Shown here piece by piece: positions 13,001-28,000 of a stretch of DNA of 64,000 bases. The position numbers were made by a program, and so were the translations under genes. The notes under the pieces are model-generated. The model was not told the origin of the DNA. It did no database searches and saw nothing but the letters and a program-made list of their open reading frames with translations. Location: the NCBI GenBank assembly GCA_036924085.1, contig JAVGWX010000002.1:157623316-157687315 (forward strand), written 5' to 3'. The first letter of the stretch is position 1. Each line of letters opens with the position of its first letter. The stretch is from Ariolimax columbianus. Taxonomy: Eukaryota; Mollusca; Gastropoda; Stylommatophora; Arionidae.

Positions 13001-16000
13001 ATAACTAAGTGCTCTGGGACATTGTGATACAGACAGTGGGTATGATGGGCTGGTTGTGGCGTTCTTCCCTAGTGAATAATTTCTTTATGAAATGAGCAAC
13101 CATTGCTGTGTTAACCTCTTGGTTCTCATACTCAAAGACTGTTGTGTGTAGTGTAGAACAGCAGCATCCTCAAAGAAATGATGGTAACTCGGATTGTCAA
13201 CTCCCAGGATAAATATGACGATTCTAGAGGAGAACAAACCTTGATAATAAAAAAAAAACCTGGTGCCACAGCACCATATATATCCTCTATGGCTAGGAAG
13301 GAGTCAGCCCCATATTCACCCTCTGTCGTTAGGAAGGAGCTAGCACCATATACACCCTCTGTGGTTATGAAGTAGCCAGAACCATATACATTCTCTGTGG
13401 TTAGGAAGAAGTAAGTATTGAACTGAACAGACCTAGGAAAAGAAACCCATTATTCAACACAACCTGACAACTGAGGCACGATAGTTCAGGACATAATCCA
13501 ACTGTCTTTAAATTTATGACAGGTTTAGATCCTAGAAGAATTCAGATTAACCATTAGACAATTAGTGGCGGGGAATTATAACGGAGATCTCTACCATGAC
13601 CACAGCACTTTGGAACGTTGCTAATGCACCCCGTCAATTGCTTAGCGGTCAGGACAGTACATTTCTGCCTTTTGTCTGGTGTGGTTAGAAAATCCAGACA
13701 CACAAGTCCACGAACAATGCCAAATATTGGAGGTGCAAAATGAAATAAAGGCGTAAAAGCTCAAGCACTGGTCACCTCATAGACGGATTGGTTCTACCAA
13801 AAGTCTCTGGTACTCTAAAACCATGTTCTTAGGAGATGAAGCCAGTAAGCCATTGGTGGTAATTCTCCTCAGGTCAGGTCATCCCGTAACCGGTGAGGTC
13901 ATTGGGACACACAAGAAGACATCCTCACCCCACGCCGCCCTTCTGTCAGCCGCTGCTACCTGTGCCTCGTCTGATCGGAGATTGGTCCATTCTTTTATGT
14001 TGCCCTCCCACCTCTTTTTTGAACGGCCTCTTCATCGTCTGCCTTGCACCTTTCCGTGGAGGATCGTATTTGCAAGACCATCTAATCTTGATATGTAACC
14101 GTACCAAGCAAGTTTCCTTCTTTTGATAGTTGCCAAGAGGTCTTCAAAAGGCCCTACTGCTGTTGTAATTCTATCTCGTATTTCCTCATTTGTAACTCGA
14201 TCTTTGTACGTGACGTTTAAAAGTCTTCGGAAACATCTCATCTCCAATGCCTGTATTCATTGAAGGTCAGCTGTAACTGTCCATGTCTCACAAGCATAGA
14301 GAAATATTGACAGGACCAATGTACGCATTAATCTGATTTTCGTGCATAGTGCTAACCGTTTATCTTGCCAGATTTTGTTAAGCCATGCAAGCGCTGCTAT
14401 TGTCTGTGCTATTCTGGCCAACACTTTACATTTTGATCCTTCATCACTGAGAATCGAACCCAGATATTTAAAACTGTCAACCACTTCGAGTGCCTGGCCA
14501 TTATCTTTTATCCTACTGTTGAAGCCCTCAGCCTTGTTGGTCATTAAATTTGTCTTTCCTTTAGGAGAAACAAAACTGTCTTCAAACTACCTGCTGCCTT
14601 TCAGGTAGATTTAACCTGAATAAAAGGACTTGCTGGATGCGGATGTGCTGGACAGAAGTCAAAATATCGCTGTCCAACAGTAAAGTTTTGCACAATGTAT
14701 CTTACGCTCTAAACAAAAAGTTTGAACAAAGAAGATCTTACCTAGAGCTGCCTTTGCTGCTGCGCTGGCTACTCGTGGGTCAACTACAGAAGCCAGGAAT
14801 GCTACAGTTGACATGATAGGGTTTCCACTCTTGGAGAAGGGAATCGGCTGATACACAAGAGGACCTGTCAGAAGAAAGTGTTGGTGAAACATGGCATAAA
14901 ATCTTGACAGTCCCCTTCGGAGCACATGTCTAGAGCCAATACCTCTTGTCCTGAGTCCTCCTATCCAGTTTACACATTTTCCATGGTTCCCTATGTTTGA
15001 CTCAAGCTCCTTTCTCTGTGTGGTTTTGTCTGTCTCTACATCTCTGTCTGTGTGTATGTCTGTCTCTATTTCTGTCTGTCTTTGTTTTTGTTTGTCTCTA
15101 CATCTCTGTGTTTGTCTGTATTTCTGTCAGTTTTTGTTTGCCTCTACATCTGTCTGTCTGTCTCTATTTATGTCTGTTCTTGTTTTTGTTTGCCTCTACA
15201 TCTCTGTGTAAGACTTTATCTGTCTCTATTTCTGTCTGTTCTTGTTTTTGTCTGTCTCTACATCTCTGTGTAAGACTTTCTGTCTCTATTTCTGTCTGTT
15301 CATGTTTTTGTCTGTCTCTACATCTCTGTGTAAGACTTTACCTGTCTCTATTTTTCTGTCTGTCTTTGTTTGCCTGTACATCTCTGTGTATGATTTTGTC
15401 TATCCCTACTTCTTTGTGCACGTTTTTGTCTGTCTCTACTTCTCCGACTTCAGCATGGCATTTTGGATACTAGGTTTGCCTTCCTTCTTCTATCCCTTCT
15501 CCTTAGCCAGTCTGTCCTGTTGCAGCCTGCTGTGCAGGATGACCAAGTGGAGGTGTACAAGTGTCTTGGCAGCTCTGGTTCCTGGCCCTGGACGCTAGCA
15601 GTCAGCGTTGGGTCGCTGGCCCTGGACGCTAGCAGTCAGCTTTGGGTCGCTGGCCCTGGACGCTAGCAGTCAGCTTTGGAACACAGGCCGCTATAGCTCA
15701 TGCACTGATCAGCATCTTGATCCCCCTTAAGACCTGGGGATACTTGAAATGTGTGGGATTCTTCTTCTTCTTCGTACGCTGTCAGACGTCAACTTGAATT
15801 TGTTCGAAGAAAGCAGCTGTCATCCTGAGGCTGTCTACACTGCCATAGAGCTTGTCTAGTGTTTCCACTGGTGATGGCCACATGTGCTTTCTTTGGTCCT
15901 CGTATGTCGGGCAATTTTGCAGCAGATGTTCAGCGGTCATTTTCCCTGTACCACACGTGCATTCGGCGGTGCCACCTATCTTCAGTTTATTGAATAGATG

Positions 16001-19000
16001 GTACCTCAGTCTGTTGTGGCCTGTGGGGCGTCTGAAGACCACGACCTGCTCTCTTCTGTTCAACTGGTAATAGGAATCATTTTTTGTGTAGCCAGTATGT
16101 TCTGTTTCCCATTTGGCCATGTATTTTGCTCTAATAAGCCTTTTGGACTCTTCATAGGTCACACTAGGATCTGGTTGTGGTAATCATGCACCATCTTTTG
16201 CCAGTCTGTCTGCCTCCTCGTTGCCTTGAATGTTACAGTGGGATGGAACCCACTGTACCACTACTCTTTTTGGTGCGACTGCTGGCATAGTTGACAGAGT
16301 ACTGCTCTTAAATCATTAAGTTCTGTATTTTTCTGGCTTTTTAGTGCTGTAACCACAGCCAGGGCATCTGTAAACAGGACTATCTGGCTTTCATTGCTTT
16401 CGCCTGTCAGCATTGCTTTTACTGCAGCCTTCAGTGCCTCTGCCTCCGCTCTGAAATTGCTTGAGAATTTTCCAGTTGCCACTGACAGTGTTATTTTTCT
16501 ACCATTTGTTAGGCTCAGGAATACCCCCCCCCCCCCCCCTCCCTCCATTCTGTGTTGTGTTTGTTACAGAACCGTCGGTGTATGCATGGGTCCAGTCCAT
16601 GCTTGGGTAGTTTTCCGCTATGTACCTCAGGGGTATGTCTCTTCTTTCTTTTTCAGTCTAGCTGTTCTTGTTTCCAATACCTGGTATATTTTCTACCACC
16701 TCTGGAATGATATGCTGCTTCAATGTGGGTTTCCGTACAGTAGAGATGGGCTTTGGTGTTGTTATGTTGTTTATAGGGTCTTCACTCATCTTTGCTTTGG
16801 CTATTTCTGCAAAGTTTCTCCGCTTTAGATGTGTGGGATTCAAAATAAATATATGCTATTGTGGTGGTGGCATCTGGGATTCTCTGATGGAGTTTTGTGA
16901 AGCGACTGTAAAAGATGTTTAGCCTCTGAGAACCCCGGAAATAGTATTGGAGCCCTTGAAGTAGTCTCACAGAGCTGATGAAATAGTCTTCAGAAAACCC
17001 CTGTAGTAGTCACACGGAGCTCCTGAAGTAGTCATAGATTCACTGAAGTAGTCACAGAGAGCTACTGAAATAGTCACAGAGAGTCACTGAAGTAGTCACA
17101 GAGCCCCCCTGAAGTAGTCACAGAGAGCCCCTGAAGTAGTCACAGAGACCCCCTGAAGTAGTCACAGAGACCCCCTGAAGTAGTCACAGAGAGCTCCTGA
17201 AGTAGTCACAGAGAGCTCCTGAATTAGTCACAGGAAGCCCTTGAACATCTGAAGTCCCCGAGAGTTCCTGAAATAGGGTTGGGGAACATTTGAGTCAGAG
17301 CTCAAGATATTTGGATAACACTGAAGCAGTGTCTATAAACTGTTAAAGACTTCACAATTTAGATCAACACAAAATTAGAAACAATTAGCTAGAGAACATG
17401 AAATACTCACCCAGGTGACCTTCATCCTCCTCCAGAAAAGGATCTTCAATGGGCAAGCGTAAAAAGTGCAGAATGCACTCATCCTGAGTGCGGCTACCGA
17501 CGTGCTCACAAACCTTGTTCCAGTCATCCTTGTACAGCTCCAGAGCCTCTAGAAGAAGCAACGTCTCCTGGTCAGTCCACTCCCTGCTGCGCATGGATGG
17601 ATTCTTGTCCTGAGAAAACACAAAATTCTGTTAACTAAAATTCCACTGGCGCCCTAAACCAGAATGGTGTGGATAGATGAAGCTTGTAAGCCATAGGTGG
17701 CACTTAATCTACGAGAAAGCATATTTAAAATTTGATGAGTTGCGGGTAGACTGAAGAACCCAAATGAAGTTTGCTGAAGATGTGCCAGAATGACAGGTGC
17801 AGAAATTATAGCCAAAATATGGCACAGTGCAACTTATTTCAACAACAACAAACCCCAATAGGGGTGGGGCACAAAAGAGGACCTAATCAACTATCACTGC
17901 GTGCTTATAATAAATGATCTGGTTATAGAACACGAGGAAGAACAGATAATATAAAAACAGAAATCCTACAATACAGACTTACTACAAAACAACATACTTG
18001 TACCAAGATAGGCAACTTGAGCTCTCCATGATGCAGCACAAAATGAATAAAGGACTGCTGGTTGCAATGACCCTTTTGATATTTATTATGAAAAATACAC
18101 ACCACTATACACTGGGCAAGAACATAGGTGCTTAGTCTCTTCCAGCACACGGTGCATAGTATTAACTCTTTACAGTCGTGCCAAATTTGGCACATTTGTC
18201 TCTTACAGTCTGAGGTCAGGCCCGTAACTCTGTATGTCAAAGTTTATTTTTTTAAATAAAATTCATTAATTACCAAATTGCAATAAAATTATGATCTAAA
18301 AGATACAAAACTAAATTATCTATGAAATTATGTATTGATAATGTTAAAAATTATCTATGAAATTATGTATTGATCATGTTAAAAGCATATATTAGTAGTA
18401 AGCGTTAAATGTCATCAAAGTGGAACAAGAAATACAAGACTTTTTTTGGGGAACCCTCTACATTGCCACTTTCGCTGTCCTCCGTTTCAAAGACAGAAAT
18501 CAAACTTGTATTGACTATCCACATGTTATTGCATTAACATTGATCTGATCAAATAATAAATCATTACTTGGCCAGTGAAGTTCTGTTTCCATCGTGCAGA
18601 ATACAGAAAGTTAAAAAATTCACCATATTCCAAAATTTGGGCCTAAAAGGAATAACTATAAATAACTAAAATGAAACAAAATCTGTGCATGTGCTAGATA
18701 TTCCGCCATACTGTAATTTAGTATAAATATGTAAAAGTGGGCTCTAAACAGTGAAACATCTGTGTTAGATACAGAGTTTTACTGAATTGTATTGTAAAGA
18801 GTTAATACTGATGGTTCCCACAGTTCACTGGTTGTACACACTCCAGATACAAACTCTCAAAAGACACTTCCTGATTCACCCATGTTCTGCAATTTGTCGA
18901 TTGCTGGCTCATCAATCGTAGTGTTATCCAACGGGTGGTAATAAACATTTCAGCTCTTTCATATGAGTAGGAGAGGAGATCCCCACAGTCCTCTGAACAC

Positions 19001-22000
19001 ACAAGCCTCTGAGGTCCAAAGTATTTCTTTGCACATATTTTTCTTATAACATTTCTTTGTTCTATAACGTGTTGTACTGTTTTGTGCTTTGTGGTCCAGT
19101 GCATCCGGCTTCAGAAAAAAAAAAAAAGATTTTCAATGGCTTTGCATTCCGCGGGCACACTACCTTGCTGTATCCGAACACTTTGATTTTTAGTTTGTGA
19201 GCAGCGTCACTAACCATTTCGCTACACAACCCACCTACGACCCTGAAGAGTTATAAATGCTAAAAATATGAGAAAACATACTTTCAAAGCCTTCTTTGTG
19301 TAGATGTCTGTCTTGAGGCCAACACTGTTCAATTCTCTCTTTTCCTCCACCTCTTTCTCTTTGTCCTTCTTGTCAGTGAAGTCACAGATCTCTTGAGCTG
19401 CAGACGGCTGGAGAAAGAAAATTTCTTTAATCAATAGCTGATAATGTAAACACTGCACCAGAACAAAATGACACCTACGCTACACCCCCACAGTCATCAG
19501 GGACGAACAACTAGGTACTCGCATAATGAGCAGGAACATTGGAGATGTTTGATCAGGTCAGTCAATTTGAGATAGAATAACTAAAATTGAGCAAAACAGT
19601 TTTCTCAGAGTTCATTGTGTTCAGGATCTTTTGGTCATGCTATATTTGCAGGTGGTCGCCATGATGAAGTCTGTAGTTTCACCAGGTCACAGCTGTTGCC
19701 CCACAGCTTTTGTCTCCGCACCCTTCAGCCAGGTTTGGTATCTCACTTCCCTATAGATTGGGCATTCCTGTAGAATGTGTTCAGAATTCTGGTCCCCCTG
19801 TTCCACATGGGCACTCATCAGTGTGTGAGATCTTTAGCCGGTACAGATGTTCTAGTAGTCTGCAGTGACCAGCTCTCAAGACGGAATAAGGTAGTTTGTT
19901 GGTTTCTTTTGAGTTGGTGAATTAGGTCTGGTGTACTGCTTATGTTTCTGTCTTCTCTCCATTGGTGTATATACTGATTTCTGATGATGTTCTCGATATC
20001 TATTTCTCAAAGTAACTAGCTTTGCTCACAAATGTCTGTCTTGTGCAAATTTTACTATTGAGTACACCAGAATGAGGTTTACAGTATTGAGTGACCAGGG
20101 TTCAACGCACTATCTTCATTTTTACTGCGCATGTATTTTTATTTGTCGCAAATTACTGCAGGTAGCTTTAATATTTGGTTATTTTATATTAGCAATGTTC
20201 CACACATTTGTAATTTATATGAGCTTGTGTGTTATATTTGTGTGTTCCTGTGATCAATATACAATAGCTTTCAAAATAAATAGAGGCTATGGGTCAGCGT
20301 AGGGTCATTTTCAGTGTCTGACCATGCTCCGACCTCTAAGAATCAAACTTTCAAGGGTCTTCTTTTTCTTCTTCAGCGTTCATCCTGAAAAGAACATTGC
20401 ATCATTGTTTTACAGCGACGCTGGCATATATCCACCATTCGATCCGAGACATCCAGTTTCAATTGACTTCTTAGGGTACTAGGCATGACTTCCCCTCATA
20501 TTTTGTTAGCCAGATTATTCTAGTGCAGCCTATTTTCATGGCCGCCACTTAGAGGTGGAATAGGGTATTGGTCAGCTCTGATCCAAGCTTTCAGCTGTGA
20601 ATCGCTGGCTGCTATCAGCTCATTCACTGGGTTACATCTTCTGCAACTTTTTCAGGGTTCCGAACATGTATACATGTATAAGTACATATAAACATACATT
20701 TACACAAAGAGAAATATGTATCTATACATGCAACTACAAGTTGGAACAATACGTGGAAGTTGGATGCTCAAGGTGGTCCTATGAATAAGAATGTTGACTA
20801 AATTGTTGGATATTGCATTTTGGGTACAACATTACCTGGTTAACCCTTGGAGGGTTGACTGTGGCAATGCCAGATGGAGTGTCAGCCAGGATGTGGAAGT
20901 GAGATGTAGATGGTGGTCCCATTGAGGTCGGGTGGATGTCTGCATCTACCTGGTAGTTGATCAGGCCCCATTGCTCCAGAAATGCATGGACCCTGTTGGA
21001 GAATATTTCCAAACATAGTTAACTAGTTAGAAGAAATGATATCACTACAGTTCAAGCAGACCTGTAGATGTATTTTCTCTTTCAACATATGGTGAAGAGT
21101 AAGTATACCAGAATATTTCAGTGTCAAGGGTCATCATCATCATTAGGTTAGTCAGTCCGGAGATGTGTTGGAGTCATCTGATCATGTCACACCACTGTCC
21201 TCTGCTAGTCAGCCCTGAGATGTGTTGGAGTCATCTGATCATGTCACACCACTGTCCTCTGTTAGTCCGGAAATGTGTTTGAGTCATCTGATCATGTCAC
21301 ACCACTGTCCTCTGCTAGTCAGTCCGGAAATGTGTTTGAGTCATCTGATCATGTCACACCACTGTCCTCTGTTAGTCAGTCCGGAGATGTGTTGGAGTCA
21401 TCTGATCATGCCTCACCACTGTCCTCTGTTAGTCAGTCCGAGATGTGTTGGAGTCATCTGATCATGTCACACCACTGTCCTCTGTTAGTCAGTCCGGATA
21501 TGTGTTTGAGTCATCTGATCATGTCACACCACTGTCCTCTGTTAGTCAGTCCGGAGATGCGTTGGAGTCATCTGATCATGCCACACCACTGTCCTCTGTT
21601 AGTCAGTCCGAGATGTGTTGGAGTCATCTGATCATGTCACACCACTGTCCTCTGTTAGTCAGTCCGGAGATGTGTTGGAGTCATCTGATCATGTCACACC
21701 ACTGTCCTCTGTTAGTCAGCCCTGAGATGTGTTGGAGTCATCTGATCATGTCACACCACTGTCCTCTGTTAGTCCGGAGATGTGTTGGAGTCATCTGATC
21801 ATGCCACACCACTGTCCTCTGTTAGTCCGGAGATGTGTTGGAGTCATCTGATCATGCCACACCACTGTCCTCTGTTAGTCCGGAGATGTGTTGGAGTCAT
21901 CTGATCATGCCACACCACTGTCCTCTGTTAGTCAGTCCGAGATGTGTTGGAGTCATCTGATCATGTCACACCACTGTCCTCTGTTAGTCCGGAGATGTGT

Positions 22001-25000
22001 TGAAATCATCTGACCAATTCAATGGTAAGCCGCTTTGTCTCATATTGTGACCAAGCCATGACCCTTTTTTTGCATACTTAGTTGTCTATGTGCCCCTATA
22101 TCTGTAAGTACTTGTAAGTACCTTTTTGTCCAACTCACTCTTTGCATCATGTGAAAGCACCACATCTCAAAAGCTTCTAAGGTACTTTTATCCTTTTGTG
22201 TTTAGAGCCTATGGTACTTTCATCCTTTTGTGTTTAGAACCTAATGTGCTATTGGCCAAATATGCGTGGTGATTATCTGTTATTCATCCAATACTGTTGT
22301 TACTTGATGACTGTTGTTACTTGATGTTAGATTTTTTTTTGGGTGTCCAACTTTGATTAAACTGAAGGCCGGCCAGAAACTTTTGTATCCATTGGGTTAA
22401 TAGCAACACCTAAAACAAAGACGAGCATTATAGAGTTCATCAGAGAAAAGGTTTAATGTAGCAGCATTTCAAGGTTGATCTTTGTATTTCTGAAATCAGT
22501 TTTTATACATACTTGAATAATGTCTCTCACATTATATGCCTTGGCCACTGAGGCTAAGGTAAAGGTAGTCTTATGACAGACACTGCTGTTGGGGATGGAG
22601 TGCTAGAAACTTCAATGTACTAGTTTAGTTTTCTTTCAACAGGTGGGATTGCCAGTTCTCTTCATCACTGTCTATCCTTTCCTAATGGCAAGCCAAGTAC
22701 CAATTTACAGCTGACTTGACTGCAGCATACCGATAACGGAAGTCCAACCTGGTGCATGAGAAATGAGCATTCTATGACTATGCTAACTTCCAGAGCACTC
22801 TATGACTATGCTAACTTTCAGAGCACTCTATGACTATGCTAAGACTTCCAGAGCACTCTATGACTATGCTAAGACTTCCAGAGTACTCTATGACTATGCT
22901 AAGACTTCCAGAGCACTATGACTATGCTAAGACTTTCAGAGCACTCTATGACTATGCTAAGACTTCCAGCACAAAATTCCCTTGTCTTTGTTTAATCAGA
23001 AAATTGTATTCATTGTCAAAGCTCCACACAAACCAGGGTTCGACTGTCGCCAGTTAAACTGGCTGTTTCTAGGACAATAACATGCTCATGCTATATCAAG
23101 CAAACCAGCAAAATTATTCAGACTAGTGAAACTTCAACTGGCATAGCAGGGTTGACATGGTAGTGAAGCTGACAAACCATGACAAAGTAAAGGCACCAGT
23201 GCCTGCATAATATCAAATAGTGTAGACTCGTTGTTAGGTGTTTGTATACTAAGGTGAGTCAACAAATAACCTTAACCTTTACCACTCTGAATAACAAATA
23301 TACGGAAGTTCTCCCCACATGGATACATGTCTGTATGTCCAATGTTTTGTTTTGTTGGACAGGTGGCTTTTCAGGTTATTTTTTGTTTACTCCCCCTCAA
23401 ATTTTCTACATGACAGTGACGTGGATTCTTGACAGAACAAAACAGGATCTGATCCCAATTTACAACCATAATTATGGTTGTGTACTTTGTCATAGATTTC
23501 TGTCTGTTATTGCATCTGGTGGTCTGACATGAAGTATGTGACGGTGACACCTGTTGGTGAAGGCCTGTAACTGACACGTAATACTGAAATCTCACCACAA
23601 AGCAACTAACAATGATCATACCTCATGATGCAACATACATCTCCAGCCAGGTTCCTCCTTACTGCTGTCGAAGTGAGATACTCAGTCGGATTCAGGCGGT
23701 AAGTGTCAATCATGAAGTTTCTGTATGCTACATAACTGTACGAATAACAAATATAAATTGTTATAATCGGCAACAGACTTGTACACCTCATGGTAGAAGA
23801 GGAGTGACTAAGTAAATATAATCAGCAACAGATCTCTACACCTCACGGTAGAAGAGGAGTAACTAAGTAAACATTATCAGCAACAGATCTCTACACCTCA
23901 CGGTAGAAGAGGAGTGACTAAGTACATATAATCAGTAACAGATCTCTACACCTCACGGTAGAAGAGGAGTGACTAAGTACATATAATCAGTAACAGATCT
24001 CTACACCTCATGGTAGAAGAGGAGTGACTAAGTAAACATTATCAGTAACAGATCTCTACACCTCATGGTAGAAGAGGAGTGACTAAGTAAACATTATCAG
24101 ATCTCTACACCTCATGGTAGAAGAGGGGTGACTAAGTAAACATTATCAGCAACAGATCTCTACACCTCACGGTAGAAGAGGAGTGACTAAGTAAACATTA
24201 TCAGCAACAGATCTCTACACCTCATGGTAGAAGAGGAGTGACTAAGTAAACATTATCAGCAACAGATCTCTACACCTCATGGTAGAAGAGGAGTGACTAA
24301 GTAAACATTATCAGCAACAGATCTCTACACCTCACGGTAGAAGAGGAGTGACTAAGTAAACATTATCAGCAACAGATCTCTACACCTCATGGTAGAAGAG
24401 GAGTGACTAAGTAAACATTATCAGCAACAGATCTCTACACCTCACGGTAGAAGAGGAGTGACTAAGTAAACATTATCAGCAACAGATCTCTACACCTCAC
24501 GGTAGAAGAGGAGTGACTAAGTAAACATTATCAGCAACAGATCTCTACACCTCACGGTAAAAGAGGAGTGACTAAGTAAACATTATCAGCAACAGATCTC
24601 TACACCTCACGGTAGAAGAGGAGTGACTAAGTAAACATTATCAGCAACAGATCTCTACACCTCACGGTAGAAGAGGAGTGACTAAGTAAACATTATCAGC
24701 AACAGATCTCTACACCTCACGGTAGAAGAGGAGTGACTAAGTAAACATTATCAGCAACAGAAAGACACCGGATCGGGTAAGAAAACATTGTTTAATTATT
24801 CTTTCTTTCTTTTTTTTTCTGAATGAAAGATGTTTAAATCTACTCATGCTGAGGGGGTCAAGATACTGATCAGTGCATGAGCTGCAGAGGTCAGCGATCT
24901 AGAGCTGAGTGCTAGTGTCAGGGCCAGCGACTCAAAGCTGCTAAGACTCTACACCTTCACGCGGTAATCCTGGATAACAGACTGCAACAGGGCAGATCAG

Positions 25001-28000
25001 GTAAGAAAATGGTTTGAAGAGGGAAAGCTAACCCAGAACCAAAAAATGCCATGCTGAAGTCGGACCAAAAGGTGCAAATATTGCAAACACGTAAACTACA
25101 ACACAATGCATTCTGTTCTCCGGACAACATCCTGTTGCTTGCAAAGCCCTTCTACTTAAACTGTAAAAAGTACAACATGAATATAAACACATAAAAAACA
25201 GAGAGAATGAATATTGGTAGAAAGAACACCCCACTTGATATTCATGTGAATGAAACAAAAATAAAGCAGATACAAGAATTTCGGTATTTGAGAACTGTTT
25301 TTACTGAGGATGGCAGGTTCGACAGAGATGTGAGTGCACAGGCTATCACCTACTAGTTGTCTCCACTACTAAGACACCGCAAGATTTCCCTCCAGTAAAA
25401 ATGCAGATGAATTACATGTGGATTTTGAATACAAGTTGAATTCAGACTGACTTAGAAACAGATGACAGCGAAAGTGGTAATGTTTTACAGGGGGTGAAAA
25501 TGATGTACTGCCCCACCTCCACATTAATGACATTTTCTTCTTCTTCTTCTTCTGCATTTGTTCTCAATCTCCCGCTACCAAACCCTGTAAGGGCCTAAGT
25601 AGCAGAATGTAGTCCAGAGAACGGAATGCGTTGTGTTGTAGTTTACAGTTTGACTGCGATATTTGCACCTTTCGGTCCAACACATCCAACTTCAGCAAGC
25701 ATTTTTTGAGTACCGGGTTAGCATTCCCTCTTCGATCACCTTCTCCTTAGCCAGTCTGCCCTGCTGCAGCCTTTTATCCAGGATCACCACGTGGAGGTGT
25801 AGAAGGGTCTTGGCAACTCTGGTTCGCTGGCCCTGACGCTAGCAGTCAGCTATGAGTCGCTGACCACTGCAGCTCATGCACTGCTCAGCGTCTTGATCCC
25901 TTAATGACATTTAACACTTCATACTAATATATTTTTATTTAATAAACATTTCAAGTTATGTGTCTTAAGTACTTTAGATCATAACTTTAGTTCAATTTGT
26001 CAAATATTAATTAATTCTAGTTTGAAACAAACAAAATAGTTGTGGCACTTGCTTTGGTCTGTGTATAACATAAATTGGCCAAATGAATTATGCCACAGCA
26101 TGCTATTCGACCTATTAGCTTATGTCAAACAATCTTTATTACAATCGCTTGGACATGTTTACAGAATGAAAAAAAACCAGCCTCCACAAGAATAATGGGA
26201 GATCAGAGCCATGGAACCAGATCCACAGGATGACACAAAGTCTGACAAGGTCTCTCAGAGACTAACGACCAGACTGGAACAAGGTTAGGAGGAAGACAGC
26301 AGGTTGAAATGTTGGGCAATTACTTTGGCAAAAATCTAAACCCATAGCAGAAGAGGAGTGACTTAAGCAAAAGGTGATCCAAAAACTTTCCATTCAAAAA
26401 AAAAAAAAACTTAACTACCCATTTAAAGCTGGGTAAACCGGAGCATTTTGAAACCAGGGTTTAGGCCTGTCAACTTTGCTATGTGAAGTCAGTGTGGTGA
26501 CCACTCTGTAACAAAGTAGTAAGAAGTGTTAAAAAGGCCTACAAAGTTTCTGGAAGTCTGAGCTTACATTTCTGGAGTTTTTGACTTGTTCTTGCCATTG
26601 AAAAACTCAGGCAGGGCCCTTCTTTCTATGGCATGAACAGCGTTGTAGTCAAACCAGGCAGAGTAGCTGGGTACGATGATGTGGTGGGTCTGCTCAGTCA
26701 GAGTGTCATCACCGACCTCTCCTGCATCTTTCTTCTCTCCATCCTCTGTTGTTGTCCCTGGTACTCCCTCTGGCTTGACTTGATCAACCTGAAATTAATC
26801 AGTTCACCTGGTTATATCTATATGTGCATTTAATATTTCATTTTCACCTGTGTGGGTGGGAGCCAAGATCAGCGCCTGGTTAAATATACTGATCAATACC
26901 TCCATCTCAAGTCTGGCCAACGAGAATGGGATCGACTGAGGTGAGTCTCACATTGCACTACAGCTAGGTGGACCTTAGTCCACTTCATGATGTAAGAAGA
27001 GCAACTGTAACACACACACACCCCCCCCCCCCCCCCCCCCCCCCAACCAAGGAAACATCAGGAGTAGAAATTAACTCCGTACGAGTGACTTCTACAACAA
27101 CAATCTGTGTGGATAGCAGTGAACAAAGAAATTGCAGCTTTCCATTTTTTTAAAATATACAAGCGACCAATCATAAGTCCTTACACTGGCCATGAAAGAG
27201 TTACAGTAGAAAGCTGAACTTAGCACTTTCAAAGTTCCTTATATTTGCAATGGTCCTGTGATTCTGCAACAAGCTTTCCTGCAATGGTTGCACAGCGCAA
27301 CATACCCTTTCCTGCAATGGTTGCACAGCCCAACATACCCTTTTAAACAGATCTGTTGCTTCAACAAGATGGTTGTCGGAGGCCAGATCTGTAATTAAAT
27401 CCTTGTTGTTACAGGGAAGAACACCTACTGAAATATACAGGGAGATTGAAGTGTGTTTCATGATTCATGTCCTTCATTTGAGTCGGTCGGTCAAACACAG
27501 GTGTAGACAGTTTAAGTGTCACTGCTCAATTGTTACTATCTGCCAGGATCTGCTACAGAGTGCAACAATAACAAGAGTGACAACAATTATTGAACAGGAA
27601 TTTGTAAAATGGCAATTATAAAGATAGCTAGTGCAGTAAAACAGTCAAGGATAATTCAGCACAACAAACATAACGTGAGAAAAAGGTGTGGTCTCTGAGT
27701 TCTGCATCTACTGACTCCCACCCACATGTAACTGGTTGTATACAGACTCTGCAGGGTCTTCTAAACCAGTATAAAGACGTTAAGTTATGAGCACAAGCAA
27801 ATGAGAGTGAATAGCTGTTGATAGTTGCTTAAAAACATCGGTCAGAAAACATTTTGAAGATCAAGATAAGACTTTTGTTGACTATTATGACTCTGAAATA
27901 AAAATTTCCAGCAAGCAATGAAAAACCCTCGGCTTTCCAACACATATGATGCCGAGAGTAACCTGCAGGACAAGTAATGTTTTTTTGGGAGGTCAACGGT

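Noticed and set aside
14997..15598. Several overlapping Cys/Ser/Leu-rich open frames
   Set aside because: Low-complexity TCTG-rich minisatellite leaves all frames open; no family signature.
21222..21798. Repetitive open frames of about 117 codons
   Set aside because: Translations of the 57-bp minisatellite; unit length divisible by three makes frames stay open.
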